A stretch of DNA of 64,000 nt, taken from positions 1-64,000 of the forward strand of contig JBATQE010000004.1 of NCBI GenBank assembly GCA_049291875.1, given 5' to 3'. The translations under genes were made by a program, and so were the position numbers. Every line of letters starts with the position of its first letter. The stretch's first letter is position 1. The stretch is from CTSOIL-112 sp049291875. GTDB taxonomy: Bacteria > Pseudomonadota > Gammaproteobacteria > Burkholderiales > Burkholderiaceae. Under the pieces are notes generated by a model. That model was not told where the DNA came from. It saw nothing but the letters and a program-made list of their open reading frames with translations, and ran no database searches. Below are positions 35,304 to 44,847 of this stretch, piece by piece.

Positions 35304-35516
35304 GTCACACATTCCTTGATGATAGGGAGGCAAACGTTCGGCCATCATGGGATTGGCGACTTCCAGCACCCCAAGCGCCCGTACCGTTCCCCAAACCCAG
35401 AGATATGATTGCGCATAGCCGTTTGCTCATTTGGCGGGTATAATACCAAGTTTCGTCAAAGCCTTCTCGGGCTTTTGCTTGATTGGACGCAAAAAGCAAC
35501 GGGGCATCGCCTGTTT

Positions 35517-35573
35517 TTCGCCCCCTGTTTTCGTCCCTTTTTTGTCCCTTTTTTGGCCCCTTTTTCGTCCCTA
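35517..35573 (+). repeat. Degenerate 11-12 bp tandem repeat upstream of hemA
   Basis: About four to five imperfect copies of a T-rich unit (GTTTTCGTCCC, TTTTTTGTCCC, TTTTTTGGCCCC, TTTTTCGTCCC) end some 20 bp before the hemA start codon, within its leader. Such arrays are prone to copy-number change. Function unknown. Confidence 0.7.
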
Positions 35574-35594
35574 TTGCAGTCACACATCACGCTT

Positions 35595-36977
35595 ATGGCT
35601 TTGTTCGTTATCGGCTTAAATCACACCACCGCTCCGCTGGCCTTGCGCGAGCGGATCGCGTTTGCGCCGTCCGAGCTGAACCACGCGCTGCCTGAATTGC
35701 AAAATAGCCTGAACGACCCCACTGACACACAGGATAACCAGCCTCCGGCGCAATTGGCCGTATTGTCCACCTGCAACCGCATGGAGGTGTATCTGAGCCA
35801 TGCGCATGAACACAAACGCCCTGAAAACGCGATTTTGCAGTGGCTGGCGACCTACCACAATGTGCCCCTGAGTGAATTGACCGAGCACATGTATATTTTG
35901 CAAGGCGAATCCGCGCTCAATCACGCGTTCGCCGTCGCCAGCGGCATGAACTCCATGGTGCTGGGCGAGCCGCAAATTTTGGGGCAAATGAAACAAGCCG
36001 CTCGAATCGCATTCGAGGCCAATACCATGGGCAACGAGCTGCGTCTCTGGTTCGAAAAAAGTTTCGCCGTGGCTAAAGACGTGCGCACCCACACCGCCAT
36101 TGGCGAGCACTCCGTGTCCATGGCCGCCGCTGCGGTCAAACTGGCCAAACGCGTCTTCGAAGACTTTAACCGCCTGCACGTGCTTCTGGTCGGCGCAGGC
36201 GAAATGATGGATGTCGTCGCCGCGCACATCGTCGGAGCGCAGCCGAAAAGCCTCACCGTCGCCAACCGCTCGCTCGAACGCGCGCAGGCCTTGCTCGCCG
36301 CGCACCCGACACCCGATGCACAAGCGATTCGCTTGACCGAATTGCCCGAACAATTGGCACGCTTTGACGTCGTCGTTACCTGTACCGCCAGCACCTTGCC
36401 GATCATCGGTCTGGGCATGGTCGAATCGGCGATCAAAGCACGCCGTCGCCGCCCCGTGGTCATGGTGGATCTGGGCGTACCGCGCGACATCGAGGCAGCC
36501 GTGAGCCAGTTGGACGACGCCTACGTTTACACCGTGGATGATTTGTCCAACATCGTTGCACACAACAGCGCACAGCGCAGCGCCGCATTGGCCGACGCGC
36601 AAAAAATCGTGAACGCGCAAGTCCAGCAATTCATCGAAGAGCAAAAACGCCGCACCCACCGACCGCGCGTCCTGAATCTGCGCGCGCGCGCCGAACGGGT
36701 GCGCCAAAACGAATTGGAACGCGTCTTAGGCTCGCTCAACAGCCTGCAAGAACGCGGCGAGTTATCAAGCGAAACCCACAAAACCCTGCAAAATCTCTGC
36801 GCGCAACTATCGCAACGCCTGACCAACAAACTCCTGCACGAGCCAACCGTCGGCGTGCAAAACCCCGACGAAACCGTGCGCCAAGCATGGCAACTGGTCT
36901 CCAACCATTGGCTCAACGATCCGCACACAGAGCCGAGCAATGACACCCCCGCCAACAATGACAATGGCGAGCATTAG
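35595..36977 (+). CDS. hemA: Glutamyl-tRNA reductase
   Basis: HemA reduces glutamyl-tRNA(Glu) to glutamate-1-semialdehyde, the committed step of C5-pathway tetrapyrrole synthesis. The 460-residue protein starts MALFVIGLNHTTAPLALRER, with the catalytic cysteine in VLSTCNRMEVY near residue 60. The segment SGMNSMVLGEPQILGQMK is near 115-132 and the NADPH-binding GAGEMMDVVA near 200. It has the C-terminal dimerisation helix and an extra Asn/Asp-rich tail. The ATG at 35595 matches the family but has no good ribosome binding site; the leader consists of a pyrimidine-rich tandem repeat. prfA follows 125 bp later, the common hemA-prfA order. Confidence 0.96.
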   Translation: MALFVIGLNHTTAPLALRERIAFAPSELNHALPELQNSLNDPTDTQDNQPPAQLAVLSTCNRMEVYLSHAHEHKRPENAILQWLATYHNVPLSELTEHMYILQGESALNHAFAVASGMNSMVLGEPQILGQMKQAARIAFEANTMGNELRLWFEKSFAVAKDVRTHTAIGEHSVSMAAAAVKLAKRVFEDFNRLHVLLVGAGEMMDVVAAHIVGAQPKSLTVANRSLERAQALLAAHPTPDAQAIRLTELPEQLARFDVVVTCTASTLPIIGLGMVESAIKARRRRPVVMVDLGVPRDIEAAVSQLDDAYVYTVDDLSNIVAHNSAQRSAALADAQKIVNAQVQQFIEEQKRRTHRPRVLNLRARAERVRQNELERVLGSLNSLQERGELSSETHKTLQNLCAQLSQRLTNKLLHEPTVGVQNPDETVRQAWQLVSNHWLNDPHTEPSNDTPANNDNGEH

Positions 36978-37102
36978 CCCGCCCGCTGATTCCATACCTC
37001 TGCTTCATCGCATATCAGCGCATCATTGGGCGCAAGCTATTTAACGCAGTAGGCGCACCACGCTTTGACCCCACAAACCCATTCAACCGAATTCAGACGC
37101 TT

Positions 37103-38182
37103 ATGAAACCCTCCATGCGCGACAAGCTCAATCAACTGATTGATCGCCACCTCGAAATCAACCAATTGTTGCAATCACCCGACGTCACCGATGATATCGA
37201 CAACTACCGCAAACTCACGCGCGAACTCGCCGAAATCACACCTGTGGTGGAAACCTTTCAACAATACACACAGACCGAAGCCGACATTGCCAGCGCGGAG
37301 GAAATGCTCACCGATCCCGAGATGAAAGCCTTTGCCCATGAAGAGATTCAAAACGGCAAAGAGCGTCTGGAACAATTGCAAGTGCAATTACGCACCATGC
37401 TGATCCCCAAAGACGAAAACGACACGCGCAACGTCATGCTCGAAATTCGCGCCGGAACGGGTGGCGAAGAGTCCGCACTGTTCGCAGGCGACCTGCTGCG
37501 TATGTACAGCCGCTACGCCGAGCGACGCGGCTGGCGTGTTGAGCTGATGAGCGAATCACCGTCCGATTTGGGCGGCTACCGCGAAGTCATCGTCGAGCTG
37601 TCCGGCACCGACGTATACGCCACTCTGAAATTCGAGTCCGGCGGCCACCGTGTTCAGCGCGTCCCCGAGACCGAAGCGCAAGGCCGCATTCACACCTCCG
37701 CCTGTACCGTCGCGGTCATGCCCGAAGCGGCCGAAGTGGGCGAAGTCGAACTCAATCCGGCAGATTTGCGCATTGACACCTTCCGCGCGTCCGGCGCAGG
37801 CGGCCAGCACATCAACAAAACCGACTCAGCCGTGCGCATCACCCACCTCCCGACCGGAACCGTGGTCGAATGCCAAGACGACCGCAGCCAACACCGCAAC
37901 AAAGAAAAGGCCATGAAAGTATTGGTGACGCGGATTCGCGACGCACAGATTCAGGCACAGCACGCCGAGCAGGCCGCCACGCGCAAATCGCTGGTCGGCT
38001 CGGGCGATCGCTCCGAGCGCATCCGCACCTACAATTTTCCGCAAGGACGCATCACCGACCACCGCGTCAATCTGACGTGGTACAAAATCGACGCGATGAT
38101 GGAAGGTGACTTGGACGATATGTTCAACGCTTTGGCCGCAGAATACCAAGCCGAACAGTTGACCGCATTGGGTGAGGATTGA
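37103..38182 (+). CDS. prfA: Peptide chain release factor 1
   Basis: RF1 terminates translation at UAA and UAG. The 359-residue protein has the peptidyl-hydrolysis motif GGQ in RASGAGGQHINKTDSAVRI near residues 230-248 and the stop-codon recognition domain before it (around VPETEAQGRIHTSACTVAV). Length is normal. The usual downstream partner prmC is not present; a bidirectional terminator and a convergent NlpC/P60 gene follow instead. The start at 37103 could alternatively be four codons later. Confidence 0.97.
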   Translation: MKPSMRDKLNQLIDRHLEINQLLQSPDVTDDIDNYRKLTRELAEITPVVETFQQYTQTEADIASAEEMLTDPEMKAFAHEEIQNGKERLEQLQVQLRTMLIPKDENDTRNVMLEIRAGTGGEESALFAGDLLRMYSRYAERRGWRVELMSESPSDLGGYREVIVELSGTDVYATLKFESGGHRVQRVPETEAQGRIHTSACTVAVMPEAAEVGEVELNPADLRIDTFRASGAGGQHINKTDSAVRITHLPTGTVVECQDDRSQHRNKEKAMKVLVTRIRDAQIQAQHAEQAATRKSLVGSGDRSERIRTYNFPQGRITDHRVNLTWYKIDAMMEGDLDDMFNALAAEYQAEQLTALGED

Positions 38183-38213
38183 GCCTGTATTTTAGTTCAA
38201 TATGTTACACAAC

Positions 38214-38241
38214 AAAAAACCCGACGAAATGTCGGGTTTTT
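38214..38241. terminator. Bidirectional rho-independent terminator
   Basis: AAAAACCCGAC (38215-38225) and GTCGGGTTTTT (38231-38241) form an 11-bp perfect stem with a 5-base loop between the converging prfA and NlpC/P60 genes. Confidence 0.88.
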
Positions 38242-38264
38242 ATCAATTCATTCAAACCATCGGC

Positions 38265-38780
38265 TTACATGCCCTTTGGCAAATTGTCGTAGAACGCCGA
38301 GTTGTTGGCCGGGCCACTCACACGACGCACGCCGGTGAATTTGGTTTTCCAATAGCCGGATTCCAAAGAGTCAAAACGCACGCGCGAGCGCGAATTCGGC
38401 GCATGAACAAACATACCGTTGCCGACATAAATACCCACATGTGAATTATTAAAGCCACGGGTATTGAAAAACACCATGTCGCCCGGACGAACTTCCGAGG
38501 TCGCAACACGCTCACCCATGCGGGCTTGTTCTGCTGCAGTACGTGGCAAATTCACGCCGACTGAAGATTTGTATACATATTGAACATAACCGCTGCAATC
38601 CAGACCGGTTTCAGGATTCGTGCCGCCAAAACGGTATTTCACACCGATTAACTGCATGGCTTTACCGAGTAATTTTTGTGCAAAACCATCGTCACCTGCC
38701 ATTGCCGACGTGCTACCCAAGCTCAAGCTCAGACCCGTTGCCACGACCGCAACCGCTTTCATCCAACTTTTTAAAATCAT
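38265..38780 (-). CDS. NlpC/P60 family (C40) cell-wall peptidase
   Basis: A 171-residue secreted cysteine peptidase that likely cleaves peptidoglycan stem peptides. A signal peptide (about residues 1-28, ending TSAMA) is followed by one NlpC/P60 domain. The catalytic Cys is in GLDCSGYVQYVY near residue 62, the His in NNSHVGIYVGNG near 114, and a third polar residue in FVHAPNSRSRV. No lipobox is present, so it should be periplasmic rather than a lipoprotein. AGGAAG lies upstream of the ATG. It stands as a single gene. Confidence 0.9.
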   Translation of the reverse strand: MILKSWMKAVAVVATGLSLSLGSTSAMAGDDGFAQKLLGKAMQLIGVKYRFGGTNPETGLDCSGYVQYVYKSSVGVNLPRTAAEQARMGERVATSEVRPGDMVFFNTRGFNNSHVGIYVGNGMFVHAPNSRSRVRFDSLESGYWKTKFTGVRRVSGPANNSAFYDNLPKGM

Positions 38781-39121
38781 TTTTTCTTCCTACGGCCACT
38801 GTTGCACCACGACGCGACAGAAAAAGTGTTTCGCGCCAACACACACAGCAGCTTTGTTGTTCGATACGAACCGCCAACCTCCCAATCGGCTTCGCTCGCC
38901 CCATCAAACTCTAAAAATTACGCCAAAATCATAGACTTAGCAAATTAACTGGGGCATTTTACTCCCCCAAAAGAGGGTTGTCAAACCGAAGGCCGATTTA
39001 ATTGCTTTTTTGCATGGAAATTGAGCGACAAAACCCAGCATCATCAAAAAAATCGGCTCACCCGATGCCGAATGAGCCGATCATTTTTGATTAAAAATCA
39101 AATAGTTGTGTAAAAACCAGA
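38781..39121. other. Intergenic region between yggX and the NlpC/P60 gene
   Basis: A 341-bp gap with the NlpC/P60 promoter region and the yggX terminator (39045-39081). Nothing else recognisable. Confidence 0.45.
39045..39081 (-). terminator. Terminator of yggX
   Basis: On the minus strand ATCGGCTCA (39081-39073) pairs with TGAGCCGAT (39060-39052), followed by a seven-T run. It lies about 40 bp past the yggX stop. Confidence 0.82.
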
Positions 39122-39388
39122 TTACTGCGGCACGTAACCGGCGGCAGCGTCCGCACCATCGCCAAAGAAAAACGCTTCGCATTGTTTGAGCAGATACTGA
39201 CGCGCGCGCGGATCGAGCATCGACAGGCGGTTTTCATTGATCAGCATGGTTTGGTGTTTGAGCCATTGCTGCCAGCCCTCTTTGGAAATATGCTCAAAAA
39301 TCTTTTGTCCCAATGCGCCCGGTACCGGCGGAAAATCCAGCCCTTCGGCTTCGGTACCCAAACGCAGACATTGAACCATGCGAGCCAT
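39122..39388 (-). CDS. yggX: Fe(2+)-trafficking protein YggX
   Basis: YggX is a small cytosolic protein linked to iron trafficking and protection of iron-sulfur clusters from oxidation. The 88-residue protein has the family pattern: MARMVQCLRLGTEAEGLDFP with the conserved Cys at residue 7, GQKIFEHISKEGWQQWLKHQ and MLINENRLSMLDPRARQYL. ATG 39388 has GGGGAG five bases upstream. It lies 28 bp downstream of argA on the same strand and is probably co-transcribed with it, as in other betaproteobacteria. Confidence 0.95.
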   Translation of the reverse strand: MARMVQCLRLGTEAEGLDFPPVPGALGQKIFEHISKEGWQQWLKHQTMLINENRLSMLDPRARQYLLKQCEAFFFGDGADAAAGYVPQ

Positions 39389-39415
39389 AGTCACTCCCCT
39401 TTATTTTGAAATAGA

Positions 39416-40762
39416 TTAAATTTTCTTCACAAAAATTTGTGAACGACGTTGCCAATTATAAATCTTCTGCCGATTGTCGGGCAAATCATTCACCGTACCG
39501 GGCACAAATCCGTGTTTGAGGAACCAATGCGCGGTGCGCGTGGTCAATACAAATAACTCCTTGATGCCCTCGCGACGCGCGCGTGCCTCGATGTGTTCGA
39601 GCATCCGCTCGCCAAAGCCCATGCCCTGCATGGACGGATCAACCGAGAAACAGGCCATTTCGCCCATATGTTCTTCTTTGAACGGATACAACGCGGCACA
39701 ACCGAAAATCACATTGTCGTACTCAAGTACGCTGAAAAAAGGTAATTCAGCCTCTAATTTCTCGCGTCCGCGCGGAACCAGCGTCCCGTCCTGCTCCAGC
39801 GGCGCGATCAATTGCAAAATCCCACCCAAATCATCGACCGTGGCCACGCGCAAGCTTTCCAAGCTGTTCTGCGTCACCATACAGCCAACGCCATCGTGTT
39901 GGAATAATTCGAGTAACACACCGCCATCGAGCGTCGCCGGTACGATGTGCGCGCGCGGTACGCCTGCGTTCACCGCATCGCATACCGCCGCCAGCGTCTG
40001 GCGCAAAAAGCTGCCCACCGGCAAGGTTTCTTCCAAAGTCTCGGCCTGACGCACGTCCAAGGTCTGAATCTGTTCGCCGTGCTCATCGCGCACATCCTCG
40101 TGCGAGAGAATGATCAGTTTGTCAGCATGAATCTGGCTGGCAACCGCTGAGGCCAACTCCGGCGTGGAGAGGTTAAACACCTCGCCCGTCGGCGAGAAGC
40201 CCAAAGGCGAGAGCAACACCACCTGATCGGCCTTGAGTTGTGCCTCGATCGCCTCGCGGTTGACCTTGCGCACCACGCCCGCGTGTTGGTAATCCACACC
40301 ATCCAGAACGCCCACCGGTTTCGCGGTGATGAAGTTGCCCGACACCACATGAATGGACGAACCGGCCATCGGCGTATTCGGCAGCCCTTGGCTAAACGCC
40401 GCCTCGACCGACAGACGCACCGCACCGCAGGCCTCTTTGACCGCCTCCAGCGTATCGGCACTGGTGACGCGAATGCCGTTGACAAATTCGGACGGAATCT
40501 GGCGCAACGCCAATTGCTTTTCAATCTGCGGGCGCGCGCCCGGAATCAGCACAATGCGCATACCCATCGCAATCAGCAGGCTGACGTCAAACACCAAGTC
40601 CTGCAAATCGCCGTTGTCAATCAATTCACCACCAAAAGCAATGACAAAAGTTTTATTGTGAAAGGTGTGTACATACGGCGCAACATCGCGTAGCCACTGT
40701 ACAAACTGATGCGGAAACACGGACGCTTGCTCAACGTCAGAAATAGAAACAGGCGGATTCAT
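39416..40762 (-). CDS. argA: N-acetylglutamate synthase (amino-acid N-acetyltransferase)
   Basis: ArgA acetylates glutamate with acetyl-CoA, the first step of arginine synthesis. The 448-residue protein has an N-terminal amino-acid-kinase-like domain (about residues 25-285), which binds arginine for feedback inhibition, and a C-terminal GNAT domain (about 300-440) with the acetyl-CoA loop DPSMQGMGFGERMLEHIE near 375-392. The kinase-domain start FAFGGELIDN-like segment (VIAFGGELIDNGDLQDLVFD) and PGARPQIEKQL are typical. Length matches E. coli ArgA (443). yggX follows. Confidence 0.95.
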   Translation of the reverse strand: MNPPVSISDVEQASVFPHQFVQWLRDVAPYVHTFHNKTFVIAFGGELIDNGDLQDLVFDVSLLIAMGMRIVLIPGARPQIEKQLALRQIPSEFVNGIRVTSADTLEAVKEACGAVRLSVEAAFSQGLPNTPMAGSSIHVVSGNFITAKPVGVLDGVDYQHAGVVRKVNREAIEAQLKADQVVLLSPLGFSPTGEVFNLSTPELASAVASQIHADKLIILSHEDVRDEHGEQIQTLDVRQAETLEETLPVGSFLRQTLAAVCDAVNAGVPRAHIVPATLDGGVLLELFQHDGVGCMVTQNSLESLRVATVDDLGGILQLIAPLEQDGTLVPRGREKLEAELPFFSVLEYDNVIFGCAALYPFKEEHMGEMACFSVDPSMQGMGFGERMLEHIEARARREGIKELFVLTTRTAHWFLKHGFVPGTVNDLPDNRQKIYNWQRRSQIFVKKI

Positions 40763-40969
40763 GCGGAACCTTCATCCAAAGTACGGAACAATTCGGCAAA
40801 GCAACCATCGGATCAACACTCAATCCTGCCAAGCCGCGTGAAACCTGCGCCGCATCGAGTTATCCGGCACATGGAAAGTTGTGTATTGTAAGACAAAGCG
40901 TGGGCAAAAGTGGAATTTTTCGACAGGACGATCTATATCCGGCCAGCCCAATAAACGGATAAATCGGAT

Positions 40970-42634
40970 TTACGACACAGCCAAACGCGTACTCAGCATT
41001 TCCTGCGCGTGCTCGCGCGTGGCGCTGGTGATGGTCACACCGCCCAACATACGGGCGATTTCGTCGATGCGCTGCGTCGCATCCAGCACGTCGATGGTGG
41101 AATGCGTCGCACCGTTCGCCGTGGTTTTCGAGACACGCCAGTGGTGCGTGCCTTGCGCCGCCACCTGTGGTAAATGCGTCACACACAGCACTTGGCGGCT
41201 CTGCCCGATCTGCGCGAGCAAACGTCCGACGACCTCGGCAACCGCGCCACCGATGCCCGAATCCACTTCGTCAAAAATCAACGTCGGCACTGGATTGGCC
41301 GCGCTGGTGATCACCGACAAGGCCAAACTGATGCGTGCCAATTCGCCACCGGAGGCGACTTTGTGCAAAGCTTGCAACGCCACGCCCGCGTGACCGGCGA
41401 CTTGAAATTCAATCGCGTCCATGCCGAACGCCGATGGCGCTGCGTCGGTGATCACGATGTCAAAGCGCCCGCCGGTCATGTTCAAGGTTTGCATGCTGGC
41501 GGTCACGGCTTTGGCCAATTGTTTCGCGGCTTTTTGCCGAGCTTGGCGTAGTTTGAGGGCATGTTGCTCAAACGCAGCGTAGGCATTTTGCTCGGCCAAT
41601 TGCAGTGCGTCCAAATCCATGCCGTGTTGCAATTGCGCCAGTTGGCCTTGCAAATCGTGCCAATGCGCGTGTAAATCCTCCGGTTCCACCCGCAATTTAC
41701 GCGCCTGCTCGTGCCAGGCACTCATGCGGCGGTCGATTTCATCCCAACGCGATTCGTCCAAATCGGCGCGCTGGCTGTAGTGATTGAGCGCATGACCGGC
41801 CTCTTGAATCTGAATCAAGGCCGAATCCAGCAATTCCACTGTTTCGTTCAGCCGTTCGTCCAGTCGCGCCAACGCCGATACCGTATTCATCTGCTCGCGT
41901 ACTTGGTCGGCCAGCGCGCGGTCGTCTTCCACCAAGGCGTGTGCCGCCGCCGAACTGCCTTGAATCAAGGTGCTGGCGTGCGCCAAACGCGAATGCTCGG
42001 CGGACAGCGTTTCCCACTCGTCCGCCTGCGGCGCGAGTGTATTCAGCCCGTCCAGTTGCCAGTTGAGCGCGTCGATGCGCTCGCTCATGTGGGCGCTGTC
42101 CTGCTCGGCTTGCACACGCGCTTTTTGTGCGTTTTGCCAGTGTTGGTAAGCGGCGCGCACGGCGGCACGCAGCTCGCCCAGTTGCGCATGATTGTCCAGC
42201 AAATCGCGTTGCGACGCGGGTTTGAGCAATAATTGATGCGCGTGCTGGCCGTGAATGTGTACCAGTTGTTCGCCCAAATCGCGCAATTGCGTCAGGGTCA
42301 CGCTCACACCGTTGATAAACGCGCGGCTCTTGCCCTGCGTGTCTATCGTGCGGCGAATCAACAGTGTATCCGCGTCATCTCCACTCAATTCCTGCTCGTC
42401 CAGCCACGCAGCCACTTCCGTTGAAATGCGAAATTCGGCGGTGATGTCGGCCTTGTCCGCGCCCTGCGCGACCCAGCTCGCATCGGCGCGCTCGCCCAAC
42501 AGCAGCCCAATCGCATCGAGCAAAATCGATTTACCCGCGCCGGTCTCGCCCGTGAGTACGGTAAAGCCGGACTCGATGTCCAAATCGAGGGCTTTGACAA
42601 TGACGAAATGACGCAGACTGAGACGCACCAGCAT
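40970..42634 (-). CDS. recN: DNA repair protein RecN
   Basis: RecN is an SMC-like ATPase acting in double-strand break repair. The 554-residue protein has Walker A GETGAGKSILLDAIGLLLG at residues 29-47, a long central coiled-coil region (about 155-365), and the C-terminal signature LHKVASGGELARISLALS and Walker B TLIFDEVDSGIGGAVAE. Length is normal for the family. It lies 18 bp downstream of nadK on the minus strand, the common betaproteobacterial nadK-recN pair. No LexA box could be identified upstream within nadK. Confidence 0.96.
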   Translation of the reverse strand: MLVRLSLRHFVIVKALDLDIESGFTVLTGETGAGKSILLDAIGLLLGERADASWVAQGADKADITAEFRISTEVAAWLDEQELSGDDADTLLIRRTIDTQGKSRAFINGVSVTLTQLRDLGEQLVHIHGQHAHQLLLKPASQRDLLDNHAQLGELRAAVRAAYQHWQNAQKARVQAEQDSAHMSERIDALNWQLDGLNTLAPQADEWETLSAEHSRLAHASTLIQGSSAAAHALVEDDRALADQVREQMNTVSALARLDERLNETVELLDSALIQIQEAGHALNHYSQRADLDESRWDEIDRRMSAWHEQARKLRVEPEDLHAHWHDLQGQLAQLQHGMDLDALQLAEQNAYAAFEQHALKLRQARQKAAKQLAKAVTASMQTLNMTGGRFDIVITDAAPSAFGMDAIEFQVAGHAGVALQALHKVASGGELARISLALSVITSAANPVPTLIFDEVDSGIGGAVAEVVGRLLAQIGQSRQVLCVTHLPQVAAQGTHHWRVSKTTANGATHSTIDVLDATQRIDEIARMLGGVTITSATREHAQEMLSTRLAVS

Positions 42635-42652
42635 GGTTAGCTCACTATTGAG

Positions 42653-43573
42653 TTACAGAGGACGCGACGGGTTGAGCTGCCAATTGAGTTTTTGGCGCAA
42701 AGTCGCAAAGTAGTTGTACGACAGCGGATGCCAGAACACCGCCTGATGCGGCGCGAGGCGGATGTGCAGTTGATCGCCCTGCACCGCGTAGGAAAACACT
42801 TGGGTATCGCAGTGAATCGCTGCTTCGCGGTTGGAAGTGATCTCCAGTTGAATCGAACACGAATTCGGCAGAACAATCGGGCGATTGGATAAAGACTGCG
42901 GCGCCACCGGCGCGAGCGTGATCCCCGCCAATTGCGGGTGCAAAATCGGGCCGTTGGCCGCCAGCGAATACGCGGTCGAGCCGGTCGGCGTGGCGATGAT
43001 CAGCGAATCGGCGCGCTGGCGGTACATGAACTGCTCATTCACATTCACGTTCAGCTCCAGCATCCCTTCGACACTGCGCCGCGCCACCACCACATCATTG
43101 AGCGCGGTTCCGGTGAACAGCACTTCATTCTCGCGCACGACTTTGACCTGCAACATATCGCGCGCTTCCACCTCAAAACGCTTGTCTACGAGGATTTCGC
43201 GCAAAGCATTCGGCGCATCGGCCAGTGCAATATCGGTAATGAAGCCCAAATGCCCCTGATTCACGCCGATCAACGGCAAACCATACGGCGCGACCTCGCG
43301 CGCCACGCCCAGCATCGTACCGTCGCCACCGACCGAAATCAGCACATCAGCGGTCTGCGCGATCTGATCAAGCTCCACACGCGGGTAATCGGTGAGCTGG
43401 AAATAATCATGCGTGCGCGCCTCAATCACCGCCTGCTTGCCCAAATCCGCAATGATGCGCAACACCTGCAACAGCGGCTCGGGCGAAGTGTCCGGCGCAA
43501 GCCGCCCCACCACGGCGACCGTGCGAACGTCTAAATCATAGGAACAATGGGGAAGGGTGCGGTTTGAATTCAT
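42653..43573 (-). CDS. nadK: NAD kinase
   Basis: NadK phosphorylates NAD to NADP. From ATG 43573 it has 306 residues. The conserved GGDGT motif is at 82-86 (VLISVGGDGTMLGVAREV), the NE motif is in TALNDVVVARR near residue 157, and the glycine-rich SLIIATPTGSTAYSLAANGP is near 186-205. The ribosome binding site is poor. An earlier in-frame start at 43591 is less likely. Usually hrcA lies next to nadK in this group; here hrcA is 7 kb away, so the region has been rearranged. Confidence 0.95.
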   Translation of the reverse strand: MNSNRTLPHCSYDLDVRTVAVVGRLAPDTSPEPLLQVLRIIADLGKQAVIEARTHDYFQLTDYPRVELDQIAQTADVLISVGGDGTMLGVAREVAPYGLPLIGVNQGHLGFITDIALADAPNALREILVDKRFEVEARDMLQVKVVRENEVLFTGTALNDVVVARRSVEGMLELNVNVNEQFMYRQRADSLIIATPTGSTAYSLAANGPILHPQLAGITLAPVAPQSLSNRPIVLPNSCSIQLEITSNREAAIHCDTQVFSYAVQGDQLHIRLAPHQAVFWHPLSYNYFATLRQKLNWQLNPSRPL

Positions 43574-43676
43574 GCGCGCATTGTAAAGCATTGCGTCAGT
43601 CGAAACAATCCGAACGCGGTGCGACGTCGCTCAAAGAATCGCGCTGTGCCCACTCAAAACCGCACGCAGCGATTAT

Positions 43677-44666
43677 TTACGCCAAAATCGTTTCAATCGC
43701 GTTCAACTCATCCGCCGCGAAGTCCAAATGCTGCAAACACGCCAGCGAATCGCGCAACTGTTCGGCACTGCTCGCGCCAACCAGCACCGAAGTGATGCGC
43801 GGATCTTTAAGTAGCCACGCCAGCGCCATTTGCGCCAGACTTTGACCGCGTGCCAGCGCCAACTCATTCAGCGCCCGAATTTGCGCCAATCGTGCCTCGG
43901 TAATTTGATCGCTTTTCAGAAAACCATGCGCCTTACCCGCACGCGAATCGGTCGGAATGCCGTGCAAATAGCGATTGCTCAACATCCCCTGCGCCAACGG
44001 CGAAAATGGAATGCAGCCAACGCCTTTATCCGCCAGCACATCGAGCAAACCCTCCTCCACCCAACGGTCCAACATCGAATAACGCGGCTGATGAATCAGG
44101 CACGGCGTGCCCAATTCGCGCAGCATATCGATCGCCTGTGCAGCCAACGGCGCAGGATAATTCGACAAACCGACGTACAACGCCTTACCCTGCCGCACCA
44201 TCCAATCCAGCGTACTCATGGTTTCGTACAGCGGCGTGTCGGGATCGGGGCGATGATGGTAAAAAATATCCACATAATCCAGCCCCATCCGCTTCAAACT
44301 CTGATCCAGACTGGCGACCAAGTACTTTTTCGAGCCAAAATCCCCATACGGCCCATCCCACATGGTGTAACCGGCTTTGGACGAAATAATCAATTCATCC
44401 CGATACGGGCGAAAATCGCGTTTGAGAATGGCGCCGAAATTCTCCTCCGCCGAGCCGGGCGGCGGCCCGTAATTATTCGCCAGATCAAAATGCGTCACAC
44501 CGCAGTCAAACGCCGTGCGCAGGGTCTGCCGATAGTGCTCAAACGTATCGACACCGCCGAAATTGTGCCACAGCCCCAACGAAATCGCGGGTAGTTTCAA
44601 GCCGCTGCGCCCGCAACGGCGGTATTGCATGTCTTGATATCGACTCAATTGTGCCTGATAGTTCAT
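43677..44666 (-). CDS. Aldo/keto reductase (YghZ-like)
   Basis: A 329-residue NADPH-dependent aldo/keto reductase of the AKR14/YghZ group, whose E. coli member reduces L-glyceraldehyde 3-phosphate and methylglyoxal. The catalytic tetrad is visible: Asp in HFDLANNYGPPPG with Tyr, Lys in LIISSKAGY and His in VDIFYHHRPD. ATG 44666 (MNYQAQLSRYQDM) has GGAGAG upstream. The start with about 13 extra residues before the YRRCGRSGLKLP strand is typical of YghZ. It is a single gene; physiological substrate not certain. Confidence 0.9.
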   Translation of the reverse strand: MNYQAQLSRYQDMQYRRCGRSGLKLPAISLGLWHNFGGVDTFEHYRQTLRTAFDCGVTHFDLANNYGPPPGSAEENFGAILKRDFRPYRDELIISSKAGYTMWDGPYGDFGSKKYLVASLDQSLKRMGLDYVDIFYHHRPDPDTPLYETMSTLDWMVRQGKALYVGLSNYPAPLAAQAIDMLRELGTPCLIHQPRYSMLDRWVEEGLLDVLADKGVGCIPFSPLAQGMLSNRYLHGIPTDSRAGKAHGFLKSDQITEARLAQIRALNELALARGQSLAQMALAWLLKDPRITSVLVGASSAEQLRDSLACLQHLDFAADELNAIETILA

Positions 44667-44847
44667 CTTGCTCTCCACGGGTGTGATGCTACAGATTGTC
44701 GCAACTCGCGCTATTGTCTGCTGAATTGCCTGCGGGCTTTCTGCTGATTACCTGCTGACATCATACGCCACCAACCGACAGAAATCTTGGACACAGTTGG
44801 GATGTGCCGGCTCGAACCCTCAATATACGTCCTCAGCGCCACACTAT

